From an uncultured Steroidobacteraceae bacterium (GTDB lineage Bacteria; Pseudomonadota; Gammaproteobacteria; Steroidobacterales; Steroidobacteraceae), in NCBI GenBank assembly GCA_955652625.1, contig CATPBM010000269.1, positions 1 through 6,358 on the forward strand: a stretch of 6,358 nucleotides of DNA. Reading direction: 5' to 3'. The translations under genes were made by a program, and so were the position numbers. Below the pieces are notes generated by a model that saw only the letters and a list, made by a program, of their open reading frames with translations, did not search any database and had not been told where the DNA came from. This document shows, one piece after another, positions 1 through 6,358 of this stretch (position 1 is the stretch's first letter; each line of letters opens with the position of its first letter).

Positions 1-142
1 CCGCGCCCCCCGTCGCCCCTCCCCCGGGGGGCTCCCCCCCCCCCCCCCCCGCCCCCGCCGGGGCGCGCGCCGGGGCGCGCCGCCCCCACCGCCCCCCCCC
101 CCCCGGGCCCCCCCGCCGCCCCCCCCCCCCCCCCCCCCCCCC
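1..142. other. Low-complexity C/G edge, probable sequencing or assembly artefact
   Basis: Only four of these 142 bases are A or T (positions 13, 20, 33 and 88). The stretch is dominated by C homopolymers, the longest being 24 bases at 119-142. It replaces the part of murD that should encode the C-terminal domain. The change is abrupt: normal MurD codons run to about position 142, then the minus strand becomes poly-G. A poly-G tail read toward a contig end resembles dark-cycle base calling in two-colour sequencing, or collapsed low-quality consensus. That cause is inferred. No gene or regulatory element can be supported here. Confidence 0.8.
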
Positions 143-1086
143 GCGACCCACTGCGAGCGATGCGGGAGGCCGGGGAAGGCCGCGAGCTCCTCGAGCATCG
201 GCGGCAGCGGCAGCGCGAGCGCCTCGCCGAGCGCCAGCGCGGCGAGGGCGTTGGCGGCGTTGTGCAGCCCCTTGATCTTCATGGCCGACATCGACATGAG
301 CGGCGCCTCGGCTCGCGTCAGCCACCACTCCCCTCCGAGCATGGCGACCGCGTAGTCGGCGCCGATCGCCGCGCGCAGGGAAAAGCTCAGGGTTCGCCGC
401 GCCGCGCGCGGCATCGCGACCACGAGCGGGTCATCGAGATTGATCACCGCGGTGTCGCAGCGCGCAAAGATGCGCGCCTTGGCCGCCGCGTAACTCGCAA
501 GCGAGGCATAGCGGTCGAGGTGATCGGGGCTGACGTTGAGCACCGTGGCGGCGCGGCAATTGAGAGTGCTGGTGGTCTCGAGCTGGTAGCTCGACAGCTC
601 GAGCACGTACAGCTGCGTGCCCTGGCTGAGGAGCTCGAGCGCCGGCTCGCCCAGGTTTCCGCCGACGCGCACCTTGAGCCCCGCGCGCTGCGCGATGCGC
701 GCCACCAGCGAGGTGACGGTGCTCTTGCCGTTCGTGCCGGTGATGCCGACTACCGGAGCGGCGGCGGCGCGCGCAAAGAGCTCGACGTCACCGACGATTT
801 CCAGGTGCAGGCGCCGGGCCTCGGCGAAGAAGTGATCCGTCAGCGGCACACCGGGGGAGGCGACCACGCACACCGCGCCCGGCAGCAGCGTCGTGTCGAG
901 CCCACTGAGACGCACCGCAATGCCGGCATCGAGCGCCGCGAGCTCGGCCAGGCGCGGCGGCGCCGCACGGGTGTCGGTGACGGCGAGCCGCCAGCCGTGC
1001 GCGCGCAGATAGCGGGCGCAGGAGAGCCCGGTGGAACCTAAGCCCACGATCACGGCGTACGGTGCGCTGTCGCGGGCGGTGCTCAT
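142..1086 (-). CDS. murD: UDP-MurNAc-L-alanine:D-glutamate ligase MurD, 3'-partial
   Basis: MurD adds D-glutamate to UDP-MurNAc-L-Ala in the cytoplasm using ATP. The ATG at 1086 overlaps the mraY stop as ATGA, and the frame yields 315 credible residues. Domain 1 has the nucleotide-binding-like [16 protein letters not shown] (12-27) and VASPGVP (75-81). The ATPase domain has [10 protein letters not shown] (114-123, Lys121), [10 protein letters not shown] (141-150), LELSSYQLE (162-170), [10 protein letters not shown] (184-193) and AAAKARIF, with Lys203 expected to be carbamylated. [16 protein letters not shown] (272-287) and [12 protein letters not shown] (304-315) lead into domain 3. Recognisable sequence stops there and the frame runs into poly-Gly codons made by a C run on the plus strand. 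About 130 C-terminal residues of the family's ~440-450 are therefore missing, including most of the glutamate-binding domain. The loss looks like a contig-edge or sequencing artefact rather than a true pseudogene. Confidence 0.95.
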
Positions 1087-2168
1087 CGCAGTTTCAGCGT
1101 AGCCAGCCCGGCGAGCACCAGCAGCAGCGAGATGATCCAGAAGCGCACGATCACCTTCGGCTCCGCCCAGCCCTTGAGCTCGAAGTGGTGGGGGATCGGC
1201 GCCATCCTGAAAATGCGCCGGCCGGTGAGCTTGAAGGAGGCCACCTGCAGGATGACCGAGGCGGTCTCGAGCACAAACACCCCGCCCATCACCAGCACCA
1301 CGAGCTCCTGGCGCACGATCACCGCCAGCACGCCAATGGCAGCGCCGATGGCAAGCGCCCCGACATCGCCCATGAAGACCTGGGCCGGGTAGGAGTTGAA
1401 CCACAAAAAGCCCAGGCCCGCCCCGGCGAGGGAGGCGCAGAAGATGAGCAGCTCCCCCGCGCCGTGGATGTCGGGAATCCCGAGGTAGCGGGCGAACACC
1501 GCGTTGCCGCTGGCGTAGGCGAAAATCCCCAGCGCCGCGCTCACCAGCGCCGCCGGCATGACCGCGAGCCCGTCGAGCCCGTCGGTGAGATTCACCGCGT
1601 TGCTCATGCCGACGATCATCAGGTAGGTGATCAGCACGAAGCCGAAGGCGGTCAGCGGCTCGTGAAAGGTCTTGACGAACGGCAGGAACAGCGTGGTTTG
1701 CGCCGGCTCGGTGGCCGTGTAGTAGAGCGTCGCTGCCGTGGCGAGCCCGGCGACCGACTGCCAGAAGTACTTCCAGCGCGGCGCCAGGCCCCGCGGATTG
1801 CGCACCACGAGCTTCAGGTAGTCGTCGTAGAAGCCGATCAGCCCGAAAGCGAAGGTGACGCCGAGCACCGTCCACACGAGGCGGTTGGACAGCTCCGCCC
1901 ACAGCAGTGTGCTCACCAGCGTGGTGACCAGGATCAGCGTGCCCCCCATGGTCGGCGTGCCCGCTTTCAGCAGGTGGGTGGGCGGACCGTCGTCGCGCAC
2001 CACCTGTCCGATCTGGTAGCGCGAAAGGCGCGCGATCATGGGGGGACCGACGATCAGGGACAGACCGAGCGCGGAGGCGGTGGCGAGGATGGCGCGGAAC
2101 GTCAGGTAGGAAAAGACATGCAGGCCGGTCAGGCGGCCGGCGAATTGTTGTGTGATCCAGTACAGCAC
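1083..2168 (-). CDS. mraY: Phospho-MurNAc-pentapeptide transferase MraY (lipid I synthase)
   Basis: MraY is a polytopic inner-membrane enzyme that transfers phospho-MurNAc-pentapeptide from UDP to undecaprenyl phosphate, releasing UMP and making lipid I. The 361-residue product aligns almost end to end with the 360-residue E. coli protein as I recall it, and about ten hydrophobic segments are apparent. Conserved signatures are VFSYLTFRA (18-26), GQVVRDDGP (54-62), GTPTMGG (70-76), GFYDDYLK with catalytic Asp115/Asp116 (112-119), [13 protein letters not shown] (190-202), and FMGDVGALA with Asp268 (265-273). The C-terminal loop reads [13 protein letters not shown] (322-334): Pro326 occupies the first position of the usual HHH triplet, while His327 and His328 are kept. 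The start is GTG at 2168. It directly follows the murF TGA in the same frame, so no earlier start is possible, and the following residues match the conserved N-terminus. No clear Shine-Dalgarno is seen. The stop overlaps the murD ATG. Confidence 0.98.
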   Translation of the reverse strand: MLYWITQQFAGRLTGLHVFSYLTFRAILATASALGLSLIVGPPMIARLSRYQIGQVVRDDGPPTHLLKAGTPTMGGTLILVTTLVSTLLWAELSNRLVWTVLGVTFAFGLIGFYDDYLKLVVRNPRGLAPRWKYFWQSVAGLATAATLYYTATEPAQTTLFLPFVKTFHEPLTAFGFVLITYLMIVGMSNAVNLTDGLDGLAVMPAALVSAALGIFAYASGNAVFARYLGIPDIHGAGELLIFCASLAGAGLGFLWFNSYPAQVFMGDVGALAIGAAIGVLAVIVRQELVVLVMGGVFVLETASVILQVASFKLTGRRIFRMAPIPHHFELKGWAEPKVIVRFWIISLLLVLAGLATLKLR

Positions 2169-3551
2169 TCAATGCCCGCCCGTCTTGGAAGGAGAGCCGC
2201 CCGTGAGCGCGTCCGCCACCCGCTCGAGGCGATTGAAGCGCGAGCCCTTGATGAGCATGCGCACCTCGGGGCCGGCGCCGCGCAGCGCCTGCGTCAGCGC
2301 CGCGGTGAGGAGCGCCGTATCGGCGAACCACTGCGCCCCGGCGCCGAAGCTGTCCACCGCGCGTGTCATGAGCGTGCCGGTGGCATACAGGCGTTCGATG
2401 CCCTGGGCGCGGGCGAATTCACCGATGCCGGTATGCGCCTCGTCCGCAAACGCGCCGAGCTCCGCCATGTCGCCGAGCACCAGCCAGCGGCGCCCCCCGA
2501 GGGAGGCGAGCACCTCGATGGCGGCCCGCACCGAGCTCGGATTGGCGTTGTAGGAGTCATCGATGAGCCAGGCGCCGCCCTGCGCCGGCTTGAACTGCAG
2601 CCTCCCCGCCACGGCGCGTACCGCGGCAAGACCCGCGGCGATCTGCTCGAGCGTGGCGCCGCAGCTGCCCGCGGCGGCGGCGGCCGCAAGTGCGTTGGCA
2701 ACGTTGTGCGCGCCGCCCACGCCGAGGCGGATGGTCGTATCGCCCTCGGGGGCATTGAGTCGGAACTGAGTACGAAAGCCCTCGGCCCCGACCGAGGTTC
2801 GCACCTCGCTCGCGCTGAAGTCCGCCGGCGCACGTACGCCGAAAGTCACCACCCGCGCGTGCGTCAGAGCGCGCCACAGTTGCGCGAACTCATCGTCCGC
2901 GTTGATGACTGCGGTAGCCGCCGGCGCGAGCCCCGCGACCATTTCCCCTTCCGCGCGTGCTACACCCTCAAGGCTCCCGAACCCCTCGAGGTGTTCCGCG
3001 CCGGCGTTGGTGATCATGCCGACCGAGGGGCGCGCCATGTCGGCCAGGGCTGCGACCTCGCCAGCTCGATTGGCACCCATCTCCACCACCGCGAAGCGAT
3101 GCTGCGGCGTGAGACGCAGCAGCGTCAGCGGCACGCCGATGTGATTGTTGAGGTTGCCGCGGGTCGCGAGACACGCGCCGGCGGTAGCGAGGATCGCGGC
3201 CGTCATTTCCTTGGCGGTGGTCTTGCCGTTGCTGCCCGCGACCCCGACGAGAGGGCCGCTGAAGGCCGCGCGCCAGGCGCGTGCGGCACGCTCGAGCCCC
3301 GCCTGCGTGTCGCGCACCAGGATCTGCGGCAGCGCTACCGGCTGCACTCGATCGACCAGCGCGCCGGCGGCGCCCGCGGCGGCGCTTGCTGCGACGAACT
3401 CGTGGCCGTCGAAGTTCGGCCCGCTGAGCGCGACGAACAACTGTCCCGGCGCGAGGCCACGCGTGTCGCTCACCACGTCCGTGAACGGCGCATCCGCACC
3501 CTGGAGACGGCCGCCGCACGCTTTGGCGAATTCGGCGAGGGTTCGCTTCAT
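2169..3551 (-). CDS. murF: UDP-MurNAc-tripeptide:D-alanyl-D-alanine ligase MurF
   Basis: MurF joins the D-Ala-D-Ala dipeptide to UDP-MurNAc-L-Ala-D-Glu-meso-DAP, completing the cytoplasmic pentapeptide precursor with ATP hydrolysis. The product is 460 residues, against 452 in E. coli. Domain 1 has SDTR (28-31) and LFVALSGPNFDGHEFV (38-53). The ATPase domain carries GVAGSNGKTT (103-112, Lys110), GNLNNHIGVPLTLL (132-145), EMGANRAGE (157-165) and TNAGAEHLEGFGS (181-193). The C-terminal domain shows GGAHNVANALAA (279-290), DDSYNANPSS (331-340), LGDMAELG (359-366) and KGSRFNRLE (435-443). The short tail after about 450 is Gly/Ser-rich and not characteristic of the family. The ATG at 3551 overlaps the murE stop as ATGA and is preceded by a GAGG ribosome-binding site. 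The gene ends with TGA immediately before the mraY start codon. The SNGK P-loop and NANPSS motif separate it from MurE and MurD. Confidence 0.98.
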   Translation of the reverse strand: MKRTLAEFAKACGGRLQGADAPFTDVVSDTRGLAPGQLFVALSGPNFDGHEFVAASAAAGAAGALVDRVQPVALPQILVRDTQAGLERAARAWRAAFSGPLVGVAGSNGKTTAKEMTAAILATAGACLATRGNLNNHIGVPLTLLRLTPQHRFAVVEMGANRAGEVAALADMARPSVGMITNAGAEHLEGFGSLEGVARAEGEMVAGLAPAATAVINADDEFAQLWRALTHARVVTFGVRAPADFSASEVRTSVGAEGFRTQFRLNAPEGDTTIRLGVGGAHNVANALAAAAAAGSCGATLEQIAAGLAAVRAVAGRLQFKPAQGGAWLIDDSYNANPSSVRAAIEVLASLGGRRWLVLGDMAELGAFADEAHTGIGEFARAQGIERLYATGTLMTRAVDSFGAGAQWFADTALLTAALTQALRGAGPEVRMLIKGSRFNRLERVADALTGGSPSKTGGH

Positions 3552-5077
3552 GCCGGAAGCCTCGCGAGCTCCTCGCCGACGATCGCCTGGTCGCGGAACG
3601 CGCGACGCGTCGTGCCGTGGATCTGGTAGTCCTCGTGTCCCTTGCCGGCGATGAGCACGACATCGTCCAGGGCGGAGCGCTGCAGACTCAGGCGGATGGC
3701 GAGCGCGCGGTCGTGCTCGATGACCAGCGGCGCACGCTGCGCGATGCCGGCGGCGATAGCGGCGATGATCCGCGCCGGATCCTCGGTGCGCGGGTTATCG
3801 TCCGTCAGGATGATGTCGTCGGCGAGTTCGGCGGCGATCTGCCCCATCAGCGGGCGCTTGCCCGCGTCGCGGTCCCCGCCACAGCCAAACACCACGCGCA
3901 GCAGACCGCGGCAGTGCAGGCGCGCGGCGCGCAGCGCCTTGGCGAGCGCATCGGGCGTGTGCGCATAGTCGACGATGACGAGCGGCGTGCGCCCGCGGCC
4001 GCCGAACATCTCCATGCGTCCGCTCGCCGGGCGGCACTGCGCGAGTGCGCGGGCGGCCTCCCGAAGCGGGATGTCCCACGCGAGCAGTACCGCGAGCACC
4101 GTGAGCGCGTTGTCGACGTTGAAATCCCCCATCAGGCGCAGCGGCAGCTCCGCCCTGCCGAAGCTCGACTCGACCTCCACCAGCAGCCCGCCCGGATCGG
4201 CGGTTACGGAGGTGGCGCGCACGAACAGCGCCGCGCGCGGCAGGAACGCCTCGGAGGCGGCGCGCGCGGTGACGATCAGCCGCGCCGGGGAGTCCTGCGC
4301 CGCGAGCGCCGTCCCGAACGCGTCATCGATGTTGATAATGCGGTGGGTGAGTCCCGGCCAGGTGAACAGGCGCGCCTTGGCAGCGCCGTAGGCCTGCATG
4401 GTGCCGTGATAGTCCAGGTGATCGCGCGTGAGGTTCGTGAAGGCGGCCGTGTGGAAGCGCACTCCGTTGACACGCGCCTGGTCGAGCGCGTGCGAGGAGA
4501 CTTCCATGCTCACGCACGCCGCGCCTTGCGCCCGAAGAGCTGCCAGCTGACGCTGAATGGTCACGGCATCGGAGGTGGTGTGCAGCGTCGGGGTGACTTG
4601 CGGAGGTATGCCCACGCCCAGGGTGCCGATGTAGCCGGCGGGCCTGCGGGCGTGCTGCAACGCCTGCGCCAGCAGCCACGCGCAGGTCGTCTTGCCGTTG
4701 GTGCCGGTGATGCCGGCGACCGTCAGCTGCTGCGAGGGGGAGCCGAAGAAGCGATCGGCGATGAGGCCGGCGCGCTCGGTAAGCTCGGGAACTTCGGCGA
4801 CGAAAGTGCCCGCGCCGAGCGGCGGGGCAAGCGGCGCGCCGGTGCCGCGCTCGTAGAGCACTGCACGGGCGCCGCGCGCCACCGCCTGGGTGGCGAAGGC
4901 GAGGCCATGGTGAGTACGGCCGCGGCAGGCGAGAAACAGCGCGCCGGGCGTCGCGGCACGGCTGTCGAGGGTCACATCGTTTACCACCACTTCCGCGGGC
5001 ACGGTGGCAAACCCCGCCGCAAGCTCGGCCAGCGGGCGTGGCGACCCGCAAGCGCCCGACTGCCCCAGGACCGTCAT
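3548..5077 (-). CDS. murE: UDP-MurNAc-L-Ala-D-Glu:meso-diaminopimelate ligase MurE
   Basis: This cytoplasmic ATP-dependent ligase adds the third residue of the peptidoglycan stem peptide. The 509-residue product is close to the usual ~495. Domain 1 (about 1-115) holds the uridine-binding LDSR motif (38-41). The central ATPase domain has the P-loop [10 protein letters not shown] (122-131, Lys129), EVSSHALDQARV (192-203), and AAKARLF with Lys234, the residue expected to be carbamylated. The C-terminal domain begins near GRMEMF (353-358) and contains VDYAHTPDAL (369-378) and GCGGDRDAGKRPLMG (398-412). DNPRTEDP (427-434) is the DNPR signature that selects meso-diaminopimelate rather than lysine, and GKGHEDYQ (478-485) follows. 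The ATG at 5077 overlaps the ftsI stop as ATGA. No strong Shine-Dalgarno precedes it, which suggests coupling to ftsI translation. All key residues are present, with no frameshift. Confidence 0.98.
   Translation of the reverse strand: MTVLGQSGACGSPRPLAELAAGFATVPAEVVVNDVTLDSRAATPGALFLACRGRTHHGLAFATQAVARGARAVLYERGTGAPLAPPLGAGTFVAEVPELTERAGLIADRFFGSPSQQLTVAGITGTNGKTTCAWLLAQALQHARRPAGYIGTLGVGIPPQVTPTLHTTSDAVTIQRQLAALRAQGAACVSMEVSSHALDQARVNGVRFHTAAFTNLTRDHLDYHGTMQAYGAAKARLFTWPGLTHRIINIDDAFGTALAAQDSPARLIVTARAASEAFLPRAALFVRATSVTADPGGLLVEVESSFGRAELPLRLMGDFNVDNALTVLAVLLAWDIPLREAARALAQCRPASGRMEMFGGRGRTPLVIVDYAHTPDALAKALRAARLHCRGLLRVVFGCGGDRDAGKRPLMGQIAAELADDIILTDDNPRTEDPARIIAAIAAGIAQRAPLVIEHDRALAIRLSLQRSALDDVVLIAGKGHEDYQIHGTTRRAFRDQAIVGEELARLPA
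3560..3563 (-). promoter_or_regulatory. Shine-Dalgarno site for murF
   Basis: On the minus strand GAGG lies eight bases before the murF ATG at 3551, a normal spacing, and sits within the last codons of murE. A second GAGGAG occurs about ten bases further upstream. It supports the ATG overlapping the murE stop as the murF start. Comparably clear sites are not seen before murE, mraY or murD. Confidence 0.5.
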
Positions 5078-6358
5078 CGCAGCGCCGCCGTGCGCACGTT
5101 ACCCAGCGCGGGACCCGCCGGCAGCTGCTCGGGGGTGTTGATGGGCTGATCGGGCGCCACCGCGAGCAGGCGCAGGGCCCCGCCCACGATCCTGGAGAAC
5201 ACGGGAGCTGCCACCTGGCCGCCCATGTGCTGCCCGGCGTTCGGTTCGTCGATCACCACCACTGCGGCGAGGCGCGGCGCGCTCTCGGGAGCGACGCCGC
5301 CGAACACCGCCATGTACCGATCCGTCGAGTAGCCCCCCGCCGTGGCCTTCCAGGCGGTGCCGGTCTTGCCCGCGACGCGATAGCCGGGGATCGCGGCGAG
5401 CTTGCCCGTGCCCTCGGCCGCGACCACCGACTCGAGCATGCCGACGAGCTCGCGACAGACCTGGGCTTCGAGAGCGCGCTGACCGAGCGGGGGCGCCTCG
5501 AGGCGCAGGAACGACACCGGCCGCACGATGCCGAAAGCACCGATGGTGGCGTAGGCATGTGCGAGCTGCAGCGGCGTGACCGACAGTCCGTAGCCGTGCG
5601 ACATGGTGACGATGCCGATGGGGCGCCACTGCGAGTAGGCAGGCAACAGCCCCGCGGACTCCCCGGGGTACCCGCTGGTGCTGACCTGGCCGAACCCCAG
5701 CCGTGTGAGGGTGGTCCAGATTTCCTGCGGCGGCAGCGTGAGCGCGATGTGCGCCATACCTACGTTCGAGCTCTTGGCGAGCACCGTGGCGATGTTGATC
5801 GCACCGAGGTTGTGCTCGTCCTCGAAGATCTTGGCGCCCACTTTGAAGAATCCGGGCGAGGTGTCGATGACGCTGCGCTCGTCGTACTTGCCGGAGGCGA
5901 GACCAGCGGCGACGAAGAACGGCTTGATGGAGGAGCCGGGCTCGAAGATGTCGGTCGCGGCGCGGTTGCGGTAGGCCGCTGCCTCGATCTGGTCGCGGTC
6001 GTTGGGGTTGTAGGCGGGCTGATTCACCATGGCGAGCACTTCGCCAGTGGCGACGTCGAGCACCACCACCGAGCCGGCGCGCGCGCGCTGGTCGCGGATT
6101 GCGGCCTTCAGCTCCCGATAAGCGAGGTACTGGATGCGCAGGTCGATCGACAGCACGAGATCGCGCCCCGGCCGCGCGGGGCGAATGCTCTCGACGTTCT
6201 GCACGATGCGGCCGTAGCGGTCCTGGATGACGCGTTTGGCACCGTCCTCACCCGCCAGCCAGTGATCGAACGCGAGCTCGAGTCCCTCCTGCCCCGCATC
6301 ATCGACGTTGGTAAAGCCGAGCAGGTGCCCGCTGACCTCCCCGGCCGGGTAGTAGCGG
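5074..6358 (-). CDS. ftsI: Septal peptidoglycan D,D-transpeptidase FtsI (PBP3), 5'-partial
   Basis: This is a penicillin-binding protein that cross-links peptidoglycan stem peptides at the division septum. It acts in the periplasm, anchored by an N-terminal membrane helix that lies outside the window. The frame is open to the right edge (first full codon at 6357) and gives 427 residues. By comparison with E. coli FtsI (588 aa), about 165 N-terminal residues are missing: the cytoplasmic tail, the membrane helix and part of the pedestal domain. Visible residues begin with the conserved RYYPAGEV and GFTNVD segments of the pedestal. The three transpeptidase motifs follow in order: SxxK as EPGSSIKP (nucleophile Ser codon at 5934-5932, about residue 142 of the fragment), SSN in AKSSNVGM (about 196-198), and KTGT in AGKTGTAW (about 331-334). 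YGLSVTPLQLAHAYATIG is also typical of class B PBPs. The stop TGA overlaps the murE start. The position directly upstream of murE favours FtsI over another class B PBP such as PBP2. Confidence 0.96.
   Translation of the reverse strand, partial: RYYPAGEVSGHLLGFTNVDDAGQEGLELAFDHWLAGEDGAKRVIQDRYGRIVQNVESIRPARPGRDLVLSIDLRIQYLAYRELKAAIRDQRARAGSVVVLDVATGEVLAMVNQPAYNPNDRDQIEAAAYRNRAATDIFEPGSSIKPFFVAAGLASGKYDERSVIDTSPGFFKVGAKIFEDEHNLGAINIATVLAKSSNVGMAHIALTLPPQEIWTTLTRLGFGQVSTSGYPGESAGLLPAYSQWRPIGIVTMSHGYGLSVTPLQLAHAYATIGAFGIVRPVSFLRLEAPPLGQRALEAQVCRELVGMLESVVAAEGTGKLAAIPGYRVAGKTGTAWKATAGGYSTDRYMAVFGGVAPESAPRLAAVVVIDEPNAGQHMGGQVAAPVFSRIVGGALRLLAVAPDQPINTPEQLPAGPALGNVRTAALR

Noticed and set aside
1..142. 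C/G runs considered as a G-quadruplex, terminator hairpin or repeat array
   Set aside because: There is no stem-loop with a U tract and no regular repeat unit, and the block interrupts an essential gene at the very edge of the window. An artefact is a simpler explanation.
160..1041. A 293-codon plus-strand open frame at the left side
   Set aside because: It is antisense to murD, whose P-loop, carbamylated-Lys and UDP-binding motifs are all readable on the minus strand. The plus-strand product is Arg-rich and shows no family resemblance.
1062..3629. An 855-codon plus-strand open frame antisense to mraY and murF
   Set aside because: It is rich in Arg, Gly, His and Glu with no recognisable domain, and lies exactly opposite two strongly conserved genes. 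Because mraY and murF share one frame in GC-rich DNA, the complementary frame stays free of stops over both. It is a composition shadow.
3617..5149. A 510-codon plus-strand open frame antisense to murE
   Set aside because: It has the same low-complexity Arg/Gly/Ala-rich composition and no known motif, and is fully covered by MurE with all catalytic motifs on the other strand.
5074..6204. GTG at 6204 as the true start of ftsI
   Set aside because: The frame continues upstream to the window edge with conserved FtsI pedestal sequence such as RYYPAGEV and GFTNVD, so the GTG is an internal valine codon and the real start lies outside the window.
1..6358. Search for mobile elements, CRISPR, tRNA or a novel accessory system
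   Set aside because: The window is covered by housekeeping peptidoglycan genes with no intergenic space. No inserted gene, repeat array or RNA gene was visible.

Overview
This window is a segment of a division and cell wall (dcw) cluster. Five genes lie on the minus strand in the order ftsI-murE-murF-mraY-murD, transcribed from high to low coordinates. The three central genes are complete. ftsI is cut by the right edge and lacks its N-terminal part. murD is cut on the left, where recognisable sequence dissolves into nearly pure C/G. The DNA is very GC-rich. The host looks like a Gram-negative, probably gammaproteobacterial, organism for three reasons: the gene order is the proteobacterial one, MraY has the short ~360-residue form close to the E. 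coli enzyme, and MurE carries the DNPR motif of meso-diaminopimelate-adding ligases. The genus cannot be named from this sequence. The window may come from a metagenomic or draft contig.

Layout from right to left: FtsI transpeptidase domain (6358-5074), MurE (5077-3548), MurF (3551-2169), MraY (2168-1083), MurD domains 1-2 (1086 to about 142), then 142 bases of low-complexity C/G (1-142). There is no intergenic DNA. ftsI/murE, murE/murF and mraY/murD each share a four-base ATGA overlap. murF and mraY abut as TGA-GTG in the same reading frame. This implies one polycistronic transcript with translational coupling. No promoter or terminator is visible inside the window.

The genes form one pathway. 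MurD adds D-Glu, MurE adds meso-DAP and MurF adds D-Ala-D-Ala to the cytoplasmic UDP-MurNAc peptide. MraY moves the finished phospho-MurNAc-pentapeptide onto undecaprenyl phosphate to give lipid I. FtsI later cross-links the polymerised product at the division septum.

I found no new system here. The points worth a second look are a His-to-Pro change in the normally triple-His motif of MraY, the poly-C/G edge that is probably a sequencing or assembly artefact, and the extreme compaction of the gene junctions.
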